Assembly (NCBI RefSeq): GCF_018866325.1
Contig: NZ_CP076457.1
Coordinates: 7,165,001-7,229,000, forward strand
From: Streptomyces sp. YPW6
GTDB taxonomy: Bacteria; Actinomycetota; Actinomycetes; Streptomycetales; Streptomycetaceae
DNA length: 64,000 nucleotides
Direction: 5' to 3'
Of the stretch, positions 34,810-44,108 are shown in pieces; the stretch's first letter is position 1, and each line of letters begins with the position of its first letter. Both the position numbers and the translations under genes were made by a program. A model generated the notes under the pieces. That model was not told the origin of the DNA and searched no databases. It saw only the letters and a list, made by a program, of their open reading frames with translations.

Positions 34810-35976
34810 TCACGAGGGCCGGGGCTCTTCGCACACCGCCGTCCTGCCGCCCTGCCCGCTCTCCTGCTCCAGCGGCACGAACAACATCGTCGGGTGACGC
34901 GGCAGGCGCAGGTCTCCGATTGCGAGGGCGCGCGCGATCCGGAGTGCGCCCGTCAGGGGATCGCCCGTCGCGGTGGTCACCCGGGCCCCGGGCAGCAGCC
35001 GCGCCAGCTCCTCGCGCAGGGGGGCGAGCAGGGGCTCGCCCATCCGGAACAGGCCGCCGGTCAGGGCCACTTCACCGGTCTCGCTGACGTCGTCGCCCTG
35101 GCCGTCCGGTCCGGCGGACACCGGACACACGGCCGCAGCCGCCTCGGCGACATGGCCCGCCGCCTGCCGCAGAATGCCGGCGGCGACCGCATCCGCTCCG
35201 GCGCACGCCGCCACCTCCGGGGCGAAGGAGGCCAGCACGGCGGGGCGGTCGGAACGCGGGTAGAGCAGCCCCGGCAGCTCCTCCGGCGGCCCGAACACGG
35301 CCCGCAGCCGGTCCAGCAGGGCGGCGGAACCGCCGCGCCGCCCGTCATGGGCACGCATCGCCGCGTCCAGCCCGGCCCGGCCGATCCACGCACCGCCGCC
35401 GCTGTCACCCAGAAGATGACCCCAGCCGTCGGCCCGGTGCCACTCCTTCAGGTCCGTGCCGAGGGCGATCATGCCCGTCCCGCCCGCCACGACCGCGCCG
35501 GGGCGCTGTCCCACCGCACCGGCGTAGGCCGTCACCGCGTCGGCGGCCAGCGCGACCCGGCGTACCCCCAGCGCGTCCGCGAGCGTGCCGGGAAGCTCCG
35601 CCCGCAACCGCTCGCCCAGTGTGGCCATCCCGGCGGCCCCGACCGCCACCGCCACGACCTCAAGAGGCGATGTGCCATCGGCCGCGGTCGCCCGGTCCCG
35701 GGCGGCGCCGCTCCGGGCCTCGGCCGGGCCGGCGGACGCCGCCCGGTCCAGCAACTCCCGGGCGGCGGGCAGCAGCTGGTCCAGCAGGTGTCCGGCGTCG
35801 ATGCCGCCCGGACCCGTCCGCACCGGCTCGGCGCAGACCGTCGTCACCAGAGGTCCCGGATCCTCCACCCGCCCGAGCGCCACCCGCAGCCCGGAGCCCC
35901 CGGAATCGACCCCCAGGACATACGCGCCGGAGCCGGCCGGCACGGCCCGCGGCACCGCCGACGCGGCGTGGGTCAC
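34810..35976 (-). CDS. BadF/BcrA-type ATPase, N-acetylglucosamine kinase-like
   Basis: 388-aa sugar kinase-like ATPase of the BadF/BadG/BcrA/BcrD family. It has the phosphate-1 loop in VLGVDSGGSGLRVAL and VVAGGTGMIALG for phosphate 2, followed by LLGDSGGGAWIGRAGLDAAMRAHDGR, typical of N-acetylglucosamine kinases (residues about 176-201), and LTGGLFRMGEPLLAPL near the C-terminus. GTG at 35976 overlaps the stop of the uracil-DNA glycosylase gene (GTGA), so the two are co-translated. Probable role: phosphorylation of GlcNAc or a related amino sugar. Confidence 0.85.
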   Translation of the reverse strand: MTHAASAVPRAVPAGSGAYVLGVDSGGSGLRVALGRVEDPGPLVTTVCAEPVRTGPGGIDAGHLLDQLLPAARELLDRAASAGPAEARSGAARDRATAADGTSPLEVVAVAVGAAGMATLGERLRAELPGTLADALGVRRVALAADAVTAYAGAVGQRPGAVVAGGTGMIALGTDLKEWHRADGWGHLLGDSGGGAWIGRAGLDAAMRAHDGRRGGSAALLDRLRAVFGPPEELPGLLYPRSDRPAVLASFAPEVAACAGADAVAAGILRQAAGHVAEAAAAVCPVSAGPDGQGDDVSETGEVALTGGLFRMGEPLLAPLREELARLLPGARVTTATGDPLTGALRIARALAIGDLRLPRHPTMLFVPLEQESGQGGRTAVCEEPRPS

Positions 35977-36650
35977 GGAAGCCGCCAGTCCACCGGCCGC
36001 GCTCCCTGGCGCTCCAGGAGCTCGTTGGCCCGGCTGAACGGCCGCGAGCCGAAGAAACCCCGGTCCGCGGACATGGGGGAGGGGTGCGAGGACTCGATCG
36101 CCGGGAAATCCCCCAGCAGCGGGCGCAGATTGCGGGCGTCGCGCCCCCACAGGACCGACACCAGCGGGGTGCCCCGGGCCACCAGCGCCTTGATGGCCTG
36201 CTCGGTGACCTCTTCCCAGCCCTTGCCCCGGTGGGCGGCGGGCCGCCGCGGCGCGGTGGTGAGCGCCCGGTTGAGCAGCAGCACCCCCTGCTTGGTCCAG
36301 GGGGTGAGATCGCCGTTGGACGGCCTGGGCAGTCCCAGATCCCCGTGCAGCTCCCGGAAGATGTTCTCCAGGCTGCCCGGCAGCGGCTGTACATCGGGGG
36401 CCACCGCGAAGCTCAGCCCGATCGCGTGTCCCGGGGTGGGATACGGATCCTGGCCGACGACCAGCACTCTCACCTCCTCGAAGGGCTGTTGGAACGCCCG
36501 CAGTACATGAGCCCCGGAAGGCAGGTACGTACGTCCCGCGGCGATCTCCGCGCGGAGGAAATCGCCCATAGCGGCGATGCGTTCGGCGACGGGTTCGAGG
36601 GCGTCGGCCCACCCCGGTTCGATGATGTCTTTCAACGGTCGTGCTGCCAC
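35973..36650 (-). CDS. ung: uracil-DNA glycosylase (family 1)
   Basis: 225-aa family 1 UDG, the normal length. The water-activating motif GQDPYPTPGHAIGLSF contains the catalytic Asp and the uracil-binding residues; the leucine-loop motif is SSHPSPMSADRGFFGS with its His. Removes uracil from DNA in the first step of base excision repair. GTG at 36650; translationally coupled to the downstream sugar kinase by a 4-nt overlap. Confidence 0.96.
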   Translation of the reverse strand: MAARPLKDIIEPGWADALEPVAERIAAMGDFLRAEIAAGRTYLPSGAHVLRAFQQPFEEVRVLVVGQDPYPTPGHAIGLSFAVAPDVQPLPGSLENIFRELHGDLGLPRPSNGDLTPWTKQGVLLLNRALTTAPRRPAAHRGKGWEEVTEQAIKALVARGTPLVSVLWGRDARNLRPLLGDFPAIESSHPSPMSADRGFFGSRPFSRANELLERQGARPVDWRLP

Positions 36651-36717
36651 GGCCCGCACTCTACTGCTGATACGACCACTCCGATCAACTACCGCCGGTG
36701 CTCCGGCCGTCCCCCGG

Positions 36718-37803
36718 TCAGCCGAGTGCCACCGCCCGTACGCACAGGACGTCCGGCAGATGGGAGGCGAGCTGCTGCCAGCTGTCCCCGTCGTCCGCAC
36801 TGGCGTACAACTCGCCGTTGCGGTTGCCGAAGTAGACCCCGGCGGGGTCCGCGTCGTCGGTGCACAGCGCGTCCCGCAGCACCGTGCCGTAGTGCGCTCC
36901 GTCCGGCAGGCCCTCCGAGAGCGGCTCCCAGGTGCGCCCCGCGTCGGTCGTGCGGAACACCCGGCAGCGGTGCTCCGCCGGGACCCGGTCGGCGTCGGCG
37001 TTGATCGGGAAGATGTACACCGTGTCGCCGCGGTGCGGGTGGGCCGCGGCGGCGAACCCGAAGTCGGAGGGCAGCCCCGCGCCGATGTCGCTCCAGTGCT
37101 CACCGGCGTCGTCGCTGCGGAACACACCCCAGTGGTTCTGCAGATAGAGCCGGTCCGGGTCGGCCGCGTCCCGGGCGACCTTGTGGACGCACTGCCCGAA
37201 CTCCGGGTCCGGGTCCGGGAGGAAGACCGCGGAGACGCCCTTGTTCGACGGCTCCCAGCTCGCCCCGCCGTCCTTCGTCCGGAACACCCCCGCCGTCGAC
37301 ACGGCGACCGTCACGGCCTTGGCGTCCCGGGAGTCGGTCAGGACGGTGTGCAGCCCCTCACCGCCGCCGCCGGGCACCCACCGCGAGCGGGTCGGGTGCT
37401 CCCAGAGCGGACGGACCAGCTCGAACGACTCGCCCCGGTCCTCGGAACGGAACAGCGCGGCGGGCTCCGTGCCCGCGTAGACCACGTCCGGCGCTTCGGG
37501 GCCGGCCGGATGCAGCTGCCAGACGCGCTCCAGCGAAGCCCCGGTGAACGGGGGGAACTTCACCGCCGGCCGCCGCGGCTCGACCCAGGTCTCGCCCAGA
37601 TCGTCCGAGTGGAAGACGGACGGACCCCAGTGCGCGCTGTCCCCGCCGACCAGGATTCTCGGGGTGGCGCCCCTGGTGTCCACGGCCACCGAGTAGATCG
37701 CCTGCGCCGTGAAGTGCGGGCCTGTGATCTCCCAGGTCCCGCCGCGTCTGCGGCCGATGAAGAGACCCTTGCGGGTGCCTGCGGTGAGCAATACGTCCGT
37801 CAT
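36718..37803 (-). CDS. BNR/sialidase-fold beta-propeller protein
   Basis: 361-aa propeller with Asp-box (BNR) repeats: FHSDDLGETWVE, FRSEDRGESFE, FRTKDGGASWE, FRSDDAGEHWSD, FRTTDAGRTWE and YASADDGDSWQ. Although sialidase-like in fold there is no signal peptide and no clear Arg triad, so this is probably a cytoplasmic VPS10/WD40-type propeller rather than a sialidase. ATG at 37803 follows GGGAGGTCC. Divergent from the hypothetical gene at 38221. Confidence 0.82.
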   Translation of the reverse strand: MTDVLLTAGTRKGLFIGRRRGGTWEITGPHFTAQAIYSVAVDTRGATPRILVGGDSAHWGPSVFHSDDLGETWVEPRRPAVKFPPFTGASLERVWQLHPAGPEAPDVVYAGTEPAALFRSEDRGESFELVRPLWEHPTRSRWVPGGGGEGLHTVLTDSRDAKAVTVAVSTAGVFRTKDGGASWEPSNKGVSAVFLPDPDPEFGQCVHKVARDAADPDRLYLQNHWGVFRSDDAGEHWSDIGAGLPSDFGFAAAAHPHRGDTVYIFPINADADRVPAEHRCRVFRTTDAGRTWEPLSEGLPDGAHYGTVLRDALCTDDADPAGVYFGNRNGELYASADDGDSWQQLASHLPDVLCVRAVALG

Positions 37804-38220
37804 GGTCCTGGACCTCCCGAAACGCCGTTGTGCCGGAACAGTGCCAGTCTGCACCCGGCCACTGACAGTGGCTCGCGCACACGCCCGGCGCCTCGGGGTG
37901 CCGCGGCGGTTGCGGTCCGCGGCGTTTCCCCGTGCGCGGTGCCCAGGGCCGCGTCCGGCGGCGGTCCAGGTGCCCGAGCTCCGTAGAAAGCGTTTGTGGT
38001 CCGATCGGCAGACCGGGCCGCCCCGCGCCCACCCCGCCGGGCCGGGCCGACCCGTTCCGGGCCCGCTTGTACGGCCGGCGGCCGGGTGCTGACATCCTGG
38101 GGGTGGCCGGGCGGCGGCCGGGCGGCACGGACCGGCCGGGCCGAGGGCGCGGAGGACGGCCGGGTGGCGAGACAGGAAGCGCCGGGGCCGGACAGGGCCG
38201 GATACACCGAGGAGACGACG
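37804..38220. other. intergenic region, divergent
   Basis: 417 nt of very GC-rich DNA between two divergent genes. Open frames cross it on both strands but none has a ribosome site or recognisable protein. No hairpin or RNA gene was seen apart from short GGCCGGGCGG repeats near 38105-38135. Confidence 0.4.
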
Positions 38221-38715
38221 ATGGGCAGCGGCACCGTGATCACGGACACCGACGGACACCGGGTGCCGATCACGGTCACCGTGGGCGAGCACCGACCGGC
38301 CACGGCCGGCGCGGACGGCTCCGCCCCGGACGGCGGCCCTGCTACGGGCGTCAAACCTGCTGCGGGCGACGGCTCCGCCCCCGCTCCCCGTATCGGTATC
38401 CGCCTCACGCCTCCGACGGGCGAGCTCGTCTGGTCCTGCAGCCCCGAGGCGGCCCGCGAGCTGGCGGCCGCACTCGTCCGGGCGGCCGAGGAGGCCGAGA
38501 ACGCGGCGACGGGGCGCCCCGTCACGGTCGAGGCGGGCGAGCTGCGCCGCGGCGACGTGCGCGACGGGGACCGGGCCATGACCGTGGAGAGCGCCCGGAC
38601 CGACGGCTCCACGGTCCACGTCACCTGGAAGTCAGGGGCGGGCCGCAGCTGGACCCAGGCCTACGCGGCCGATGCCCCCATCACCCTCAAGCGGCGCCTT
38701 CCCGGGAGCCGTTGA
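38221..38715 (+). CDS. hypothetical protein, 164 aa
   Basis: Unrecognised small acidic protein without signal peptide or membrane helix. The N-terminus has a short beta-type segment (TVITDTDGHRVPITVTVGEHR), a low-complexity Ala/Gly/Pro stretch at residues ~30-55 and a helix rich in Ala/Glu (EAARELAAALVRAAEEAENAA is residues about 78-98). ATG at 38221 is preceded by GAGGAGACGACG, a good site, which supports expression. It is followed 72 nt later by a methyltransferase gene on the same strand. Confidence 0.68.
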   Translation: MGSGTVITDTDGHRVPITVTVGEHRPATAGADGSAPDGGPATGVKPAAGDGSAPAPRIGIRLTPPTGELVWSCSPEAARELAAALVRAAEEAENAATGRPVTVEAGELRRGDVRDGDRAMTVESARTDGSTVHVTWKSGAGRSWTQAYAADAPITLKRRLPGSR

Positions 38716-38787
38716 CGCCGTGGCTCTCCCGGCCGGGCGGCGCGGCAGTGCGGCCGCACCGGGGCGGGCGCGTCGGTAGGGTGGCCC

Positions 38788-39630
38788 GTGATGTCTACCG
38801 AACAGGGCCCCACCGTGCGCGAGCTGGCCGTTCAGGCGCTCTCCTCGACCGAGCACGGCTACGACCTCCTCGCCCCGAAGTTCGACCGGACGCCCTACCG
38901 GACCCCGGACCGCGTGCTCGACGCCGTCACCGCCGAGGTGCGCCGGCTCGGACCCTTCGGCACCGGACTCGACGTCTGCTGCGGCACGGGCGCGGGAGTG
39001 GGCGTGCTCCGGCAGGTGTGCCGTGAGCGGGTGGTCGGAGTCGACTTCAGCGCGGGCATGCTCGCCGAGGCCCGAGCGGCCTTCCCGCCCGGGGACGGGG
39101 GCAGGGGCGCGTCGGCGGAGGGCCAGGCCGTGGAGGCCCCGCCCGTGGAGGGGCAGGCTGCGGCGGACCTGGCTGTGGAGGGGCGGGGCGTGGCAGTTCC
39201 GGCCGTGGAGGCCCCGGCGGTGGACTGGGTACGGGCCGACGCCCGCTCGCTCCCCTTCGGGCCCGCCTTCGACCTCGCCCTGAGCTTCGGGGCGTTCGGC
39301 CACTTCCTCCCCGCCGAACGCCCCGGCCTCTTCGCCGAGGTCCACGCATCGCTCCGCCCGGGCGGACTCTTCGCCTTCCCGATCGGCGCACCGCCCCCGG
39401 TGGGATCGCGCGCCTACTGGTCGCTGCTCGGCTTCGACGCGGCGATGCGGGTCCGCAACGCGCTGTGGCGCCCGCGGTTCGTCATGTACTACCGCACGTT
39501 CCGGCTCGGCGATGTGCTGGAGGACCTGACGCGGGCCGGGTTCGCCGTCCGGCTGATGCCGCTCACCGGACTGGGCCGCCGCCCCGACGGCAGTCCCCGC
39601 GCCCGGCTGGTGGTGGCGACCCGGGAGTGA
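38788..39630 (+). CDS. class I SAM-dependent methyltransferase with repeat insertion
   Basis: 280-aa methyltransferase. Motif I is GLDVCCGTGAG, the acidic strand-2 end is VVGVDFS, and motif IV is FDLALSFGAFGHF. Between strand 2 and the D-A-R-S-L-PF motif lies a ~40-residue insertion built from degenerate EGQAVEAPPV-like repeats (residues about 110-148), absent from typical relatives. It is low-complexity and probably a surface loop. Start GTG 38788 or ATG 38791. Acceptor unknown. Confidence 0.82.
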   Translation: MMSTEQGPTVRELAVQALSSTEHGYDLLAPKFDRTPYRTPDRVLDAVTAEVRRLGPFGTGLDVCCGTGAGVGVLRQVCRERVVGVDFSAGMLAEARAAFPPGDGGRGASAEGQAVEAPPVEGQAAADLAVEGRGVAVPAVEAPAVDWVRADARSLPFGPAFDLALSFGAFGHFLPAERPGLFAEVHASLRPGGLFAFPIGAPPPVGSRAYWSLLGFDAAMRVRNALWRPRFVMYYRTFRLGDVLEDLTRAGFAVRLMPLTGLGRRPDGSPRARLVVATRE

Positions 39631-39644
39631 CCGAGCGGGGCCGC

Positions 39645-41054
39645 TCAGCCGGTCTCGCCCCGGGCCGCCGCCAGCAGCCCCGCCCAGTCGGGGATCTTCA
39701 CCGGGCCGCGCCCCAGCGAACGGCCCAGCTCCGCCTCCGCGCGCTCGATCGACAGCCAGCCGGCCCACTCCACCGGCCGCAGCCCCGCTTCCCGCAGCGC
39801 GGCCAGCGGGTCGTCCGCCGCCGTCCGCCGCGTCAGCGCCGCCGCGTCCGCCAGGAGCGAGGCCACCGTCTCCTTGGCGCAGGAGCGGTTCGAGCCGATC
39901 ACTCCGGTCGGCCCCCGCTTGATCCAGCCCGCGACGTACTCACCCGGCGACGGCACTCCACCCCGCAGCACCCGGCCCGCCGCGTGCGGCACCGTGCCGC
40001 GCACCGGGTCGAACGGCAGCCCCGGCAGCTCCACCCCGCGATAGCCGACCGCTCGCAGGACGAGCTGCGCCTCGGCGTCCTCGTAACGGCCGGTGTCGCG
40101 GACTCCTCCGGCCCCGTCCGGGGCCGTGCGGGCGAACCGCACCCCGGCCACCCGCCCGCCGCGCTCCAGCAGTTCGACCGGCCGCAGGAAGAACCGCAGC
40201 CGGATACGGCGCCCGGCACCCGCCGAGCCCGGCACGTCCCCGGCGGCCCCCGTCCCGCCGCCGACCGACCAGCCGCGCAACACCTCCAGGTTCCGCCGCA
40301 CCACCGCGGGCAGCGGCAGGGCTCCGGGCAGGCCGTCCGGAGCGGCGTACGCCGGGTCGAGCGCCAGCTCCGTCGGGTCGACCACGACCCGCGCCCCGGG
40401 CAGCGCCCCCAGTTCCCGCAGCTCCTTGGTGGTGAACCGGGCCTGGGACGGGCCCCGGCGGCCCACGATGTGCACCTCGCGCACCCGGCTCTCCTCCAGT
40501 GCGCGCAACGCGGCGCGGGGCACATCGGTGCGGCGCAGTTCGCCGGCGCCGCGCGCCAGGATCCGGGCCACGTCGACCGCCACGTTGCCCACGCCGATCA
40601 CGACGGCCGAGCGGGCGGCCAGAGCGTCCCGGGCGAACGGGTCGGCGCCGAGGTCCGGGTGGGCGCTGTACCAGGAGACGAAGCGGGTGGCCGAGTAGCT
40701 GCCCGGCAGGCCCTCGCCGGGGATTGCCAGCGCCCGGTCCGCCGACGCCCCGACGCAGTAGACGACCGCGTGGTACAGCTCCGCGAGCCGGGCGGGGGAG
40801 ACCCCGTCCGGCCCCCCGACGCCGACGTTGCCCACGAAGGTGACCCGCTCGTCCTCCAGCACCGCGCGCAGACTGTTCTGCAGCGACTTGATCTTCTCGT
40901 GGTCGGGTGCCACCCCGTACCGCACGAGCCCGTACGGGGTGGGCAGCCGGTCCAGGACGTGCACGCGCACATCGGGCACCAGCGACTGCTGGAGGAGGGA
41001 CTGGGCGCTGTAGACCCCGCTGGGACCGGAACCGACGACGGCGACGGAGAGCAC
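39645..41054 (-). CDS. ferredoxin-NADP+ reductase (FprA/adrenodoxin reductase type)
   Basis: 469-aa flavoprotein. FAD-binding GSGPSGVYSAQSLL at the N-terminus, the family segment PTPYGLVRYGVAPDHEKIKSLQ (residues about 39-60), NADP-binding GVGNVAVDVARILAR, HIVGRRGPSQARFT, and the C-terminal GWIKRGPTGVIGSNR. This is the mycobacterial FprA type, which passes electrons from NADPH to ferredoxins for P450s and related enzymes. GTG at 41054 has AGAGGTACGCC upstream. It is monocistronic here. Confidence 0.93.
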   Translation of the reverse strand: MLSVAVVGSGPSGVYSAQSLLQQSLVPDVRVHVLDRLPTPYGLVRYGVAPDHEKIKSLQNSLRAVLEDERVTFVGNVGVGGPDGVSPARLAELYHAVVYCVGASADRALAIPGEGLPGSYSATRFVSWYSAHPDLGADPFARDALAARSAVVIGVGNVAVDVARILARGAGELRRTDVPRAALRALEESRVREVHIVGRRGPSQARFTTKELRELGALPGARVVVDPTELALDPAYAAPDGLPGALPLPAVVRRNLEVLRGWSVGGGTGAAGDVPGSAGAGRRIRLRFFLRPVELLERGGRVAGVRFARTAPDGAGGVRDTGRYEDAEAQLVLRAVGYRGVELPGLPFDPVRGTVPHAAGRVLRGGVPSPGEYVAGWIKRGPTGVIGSNRSCAKETVASLLADAAALTRRTAADDPLAALREAGLRPVEWAGWLSIERAEAELGRSLGRGPVKIPDWAGLLAAARGETG

Positions 41055-41170
41055 GGCGTACCTCTTTCCCGGAGGCTCCCTCCAGGATGGCACCGCCGGG
41101 CGCCCGGGGCAGAGCGGCCGCGCGAATTCCCCCGGGGCGGTCCTGGCCGGGTGGCCCGGTCCCACGGGGG

Positions 41171-41839
41171 TCAGTCCATCATTCCGCGCATCCGGTCGAT
41201 CTCCACGGTCTGCTGGGCGACCACATCGTTGGCCATCTCCTCGACGAAGATGTCGTTCCCCTCGGTGAGCGCATCCGTCGCCATGGTGATCGCCCCCTGG
41301 TGGTGGGTGATCATCAGCTCCAGGAAGAGCTCGTCGAAGGCCTCGCCCTCCGCGTCGCGCAACTGCTCCAGCTGGGCCTCGGTCGCCATGCCGGGCATCC
41401 CGGAGTGGTCGTGGTGCTGCTCGCGCCGCTCACCGCCGTTTCTTTCCAGCCATCCTTCCATCGCGCCGATCTCGGGCTTCTGGCCCGCCGCTATGCGTTC
41501 CGCGAGCCGTTTGACGCTGCTCCGGGAGGCCTGTTCCGGGGCGAGTTCGGTCATCACGAGCGCCTGTGCGTGGTGTTCGATCATCATCTGCGCATAGCGG
41601 AAGTCCGCGGAGTTGGCGGTGTCCCGACCGGTCTCCTCGGCGGCTTCCTCGGCGGAGAGCGTCCGGGCGGGCTCGCCCGGTCTGCCAGGCGCGACCACGC
41701 CGGGGGACCCGCCCTTGGCGCGGTCCGGCGTTCCGTCACCGCTGTCCGCGTCACAGGCTCCCAGGGCGAGCACGGCGGCAACCGCCGCCGCCACGAGAGC
41801 GGTTGAGCGCAGAGCTGCGGTCCGGTGATGGATCAGCAC
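41171..41839 (-). CDS. DUF305 lipoprotein
   Basis: 222-aa exported lipoprotein: basic start, hydrophobic core and lipobox LALGAC (Cys at about residue 29). Two DUF305 ferritin-like halves follow, each with paired histidines: YAQMMIEHHAQAL and ELMITHHQGAI, plus a HHDHSGMPGM metal-like segment between. DUF305 proteins are often linked to copper or other metal handling. GTG at 41839 has AGGAGGTCACC directly upstream. It is divergent from the LVIVD gene; this pairing is common in Streptomyces. Confidence 0.9.
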   Translation of the reverse strand: MLIHHRTAALRSTALVAAAVAAVLALGACDADSGDGTPDRAKGGSPGVVAPGRPGEPARTLSAEEAAEETGRDTANSADFRYAQMMIEHHAQALVMTELAPEQASRSSVKRLAERIAAGQKPEIGAMEGWLERNGGERREQHHDHSGMPGMATEAQLEQLRDAEGEAFDELFLELMITHHQGAITMATDALTEGNDIFVEEMANDVVAQQTVEIDRMRGMMD

Positions 41840-42015
41840 GGTGACCTCCTGTGCCACGGGGTTCGTTGCGGACCGTCCTGACAGGCTTCCACCGGCCGAA
41901 GATCGAAAACTTTCATGACGCGGGCGTTGCCATCTTTTGATGTGTACATGAGAGGGACGATACTGCCGGGGGTTCCACAACCGTTCGACCCCGAACGGAT
42001 ACAAGGGAGGACGCA

Positions 42016-43509
42016 GTGATCTCGTTGCACACCACCCGCGTGCGGCGCAGACGTCTGGGCGCGGTGGCAGCCGCGGCCGGACTCCTCGCCACGCTGCTGA
42101 CGGCCACCACAGCGGCCGCCACCCCCGACCCGGGCGACGCCCCGGCCGAGCGCGGTTCGGTCTCCAAGAGCGATCAGGCCGAGGCCAGGGCCGCGATAGC
42201 CGGGGGCGACATACCCGGCGTGGACGAGATCGTCCACAGCCCCAACATCAAGCACCTGACGAACGTGCCGAAGGGCGCCCTGAAGGGGACCAACACGGAC
42301 CTCGCGTTCCAGGGGAAGCACGCGTACGTCGGGAACTACGACGGCTTCGTCATCTACGACATCAGCAAGCCCAAGAAGCCCAGGACGGTCGCCCAGGTCC
42401 TCTGCCCCGGTTCGCAGAACGACATCTCGGTCTCCGGGAACCTGCTCTTCCTGTCGACGGACTCCTCGCGCAGCGACGACTCCTGCTCCAGTACCTCCCA
42501 GCCCGCCACGGAGAAGTCCTCCTGGGAGGGCATGAAGATCTTCGACATCAGCGACAAGCGGCACCCCGAGTACATCGCCGCCGTGGAGACCGCCTGCGGC
42601 TCCCACACGCACACGCTGGTGCCGGACGGCGGGAAGAACCTGTACGTGTACGTCTCCTCGTACTCGCCCGACGAGACCTTCCCGGACTGCCGGCCGCCGC
42701 ACGACGGGATCTCCATCATCAAGGTGCCGCTCAAGGCGCCCCAGAAGGCCCGGGTCATCGACTTCCCGGTGCTCTTCCCGGACGGGGGCAACCCGGGAGC
42801 GCCCGAAAATCCCGGTGTCTCCCGGACGACCGGCTGCCACGACATCACGGTGCTCCCGTCGAAGGACCTCGCGGCGGGCGCCTGCATGGGCGACGGCCTG
42901 CTGTTCTCGATCGAGGACCCGGAGCACCCGAAGATCATCGACCGGGTCCAGGACAACGTGAACTTCGCGTTCTGGCACTCGGCCACCTTCAACCAGGACG
43001 CGGACAAGGTCGTCTTCACCGACGAGCTCGGCGGCGGTGGCGCGGCCACCTGCAACGCGGCCATCGGCCCCAAGCGCGGCGCCGACGGGATCTACGACAT
43101 CGTCGGCAAGGGCGACCAGCGCAAGCTGGTCTTCCGCAGCTACTTCAAGATCGACCGCCACCAGGCCGACGCCGAGGTCTGCGTCGCCCACAACGGTTCG
43201 ATCATCCCGGTCAAGGGCCGCGACCTGATGGTCCAGGCCTGGTACCAGGGGGGCGTCTCCGTCTGGGACTTCACCGACTCGGCCAGGCCAGAGGAGATCG
43301 CCTTCTTCGAGCGCGGCCCGGTCACCCTCGACCGGGTCACGACGGCCGGCCCCTGGTCGGCGTACTACTACAACGGCCACATCTACTCCAGCGACATCGC
43401 CAAGGGCTTCGACGTGCTGAAGCTGGACGACCGGCGTACCGACCCGGCGAAGCGGGTCAGGATGGACGAGCTCAACGTGCAGACGCAGCCCGACTACTTC
43501 GACCGCTGA
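42016..43509 (+). CDS. secreted LVIVD-repeat protein
   Basis: 497-aa secreted protein with an Arg-rich signal peptide (RVRRRRLGAVAAAAGLLATLL, residues about 9-29) cleaved near TTAAA-TP. LVIVD-type repeats (VGNYDGFVIYDISKPKKP, GMKIFDISDKRHPEYIA, VSVWDFTDSARPEEIAFF) indicate a beta-propeller. Several cysteines suggest disulfides. Function unknown; its divergent DUF305 partner suggests a cell-surface, possibly metal-related, role. GTG at 42016 follows GGGAGGACGCA. Confidence 0.88.
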   Translation: MISLHTTRVRRRRLGAVAAAAGLLATLLTATTAAATPDPGDAPAERGSVSKSDQAEARAAIAGGDIPGVDEIVHSPNIKHLTNVPKGALKGTNTDLAFQGKHAYVGNYDGFVIYDISKPKKPRTVAQVLCPGSQNDISVSGNLLFLSTDSSRSDDSCSSTSQPATEKSSWEGMKIFDISDKRHPEYIAAVETACGSHTHTLVPDGGKNLYVYVSSYSPDETFPDCRPPHDGISIIKVPLKAPQKARVIDFPVLFPDGGNPGAPENPGVSRTTGCHDITVLPSKDLAAGACMGDGLLFSIEDPEHPKIIDRVQDNVNFAFWHSATFNQDADKVVFTDELGGGGAATCNAAIGPKRGADGIYDIVGKGDQRKLVFRSYFKIDRHQADAEVCVAHNGSIIPVKGRDLMVQAWYQGGVSVWDFTDSARPEEIAFFERGPVTLDRVTTAGPWSAYYYNGHIYSSDIAKGFDVLKLDDRRTDPAKRVRMDELNVQTQPDYFDR

Positions 43510-43546
43510 TCCGTCGGCGCGTCACGCGGCGGGTTCGTCCGTCATT

Positions 43547-43597
43547 CCGGGGCCGGTGCCACCCGGGCGGTCACCGCCCGCGAGGCACCGGCCCCGG
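43547..43597. terminator. hairpin terminator
   Basis: Perfect 14-bp stem (43547-43560 with 43584-43597) whose interior can fold again (GGGCGG/CCGCCC), 38 nt after the LVIVD gene. The wider gap 43510-43812 holds nothing else that could be recognised. Confidence 0.7.
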
Positions 43598-43812
43598 TGC
43601 GTGCCGAGCGGAAATTCATTGACCGATGAGCGAGGTGGGGACATGCTGGATCTCTGCGACGGCGGACCCCGCAACTCCGGTCCCCGGCGCGGATCACGGC
43701 CGTGTCCCGCGGGACACGGCGGGAGTGTGCTCCGATCCGGCGACGCGGGGGATCGCCGGATCGGGCGCGGACTTCCACAGGCTTCCGGTCGCGGCCGGGG
43801 CGGGCGCGACGG

Positions 43813-43989
43813 TCAGGCGGCGGTGCGGACGCTCCCGCCGGCAGCGGCGGCCCACTCCACCAGCAGACGCTGGTATGCGGCCTCGTCCTGCGGCGTCAGG
43901 GAGCCGCCCGAACGCTGCCACAGGTCGCGGATCTCCGCGTTGACCTCGGCTGCGGAACGGGTGGACACGGACGACGACATCGGGGACAT
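43813..43989 (-). CDS. small hypothetical protein, 58 aa
   Basis: A 58-codon frame too short for usual cut-offs. The peptide has a Ser-rich start, then VNAEIRDLWQRSGG, LTPQDEAAYQRLLVEWAAAA and a short tail, which looks like a real amphipathic helical miniprotein with coding-type codons (third-position G/C). Similar short streptomycete proteins with W-x-R-SGG and QRLLxEW patterns are familiar. ATG at 43989, with ATG 43980 as alternative; the ribosome site (GGTAGGC) is weak. Function unknown. Confidence 0.65.
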   Translation of the reverse strand: MSPMSSSVSTRSAAEVNAEIRDLWQRSGGSLTPQDEAAYQRLLVEWAAAAGGSVRTAA

Positions 43990-44108
43990 GCCTACCAGGC
44001 TACGACCACGGGCGGATCCGTATACCCCTTCTGCGGCGGGATATGCCTCACACCCGCCCCGATCTTTCCCGTTCCGTCGGTGGGCCCCGCCCTCCGGCCG
44101 TGGCGGCC

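Noticed and set aside
36718..37803. True sialidase
   Set aside because: Asp-box repeats are clear but there is no signal peptide or evident catalytic Arg/Tyr set, so only a propeller fold is claimed.
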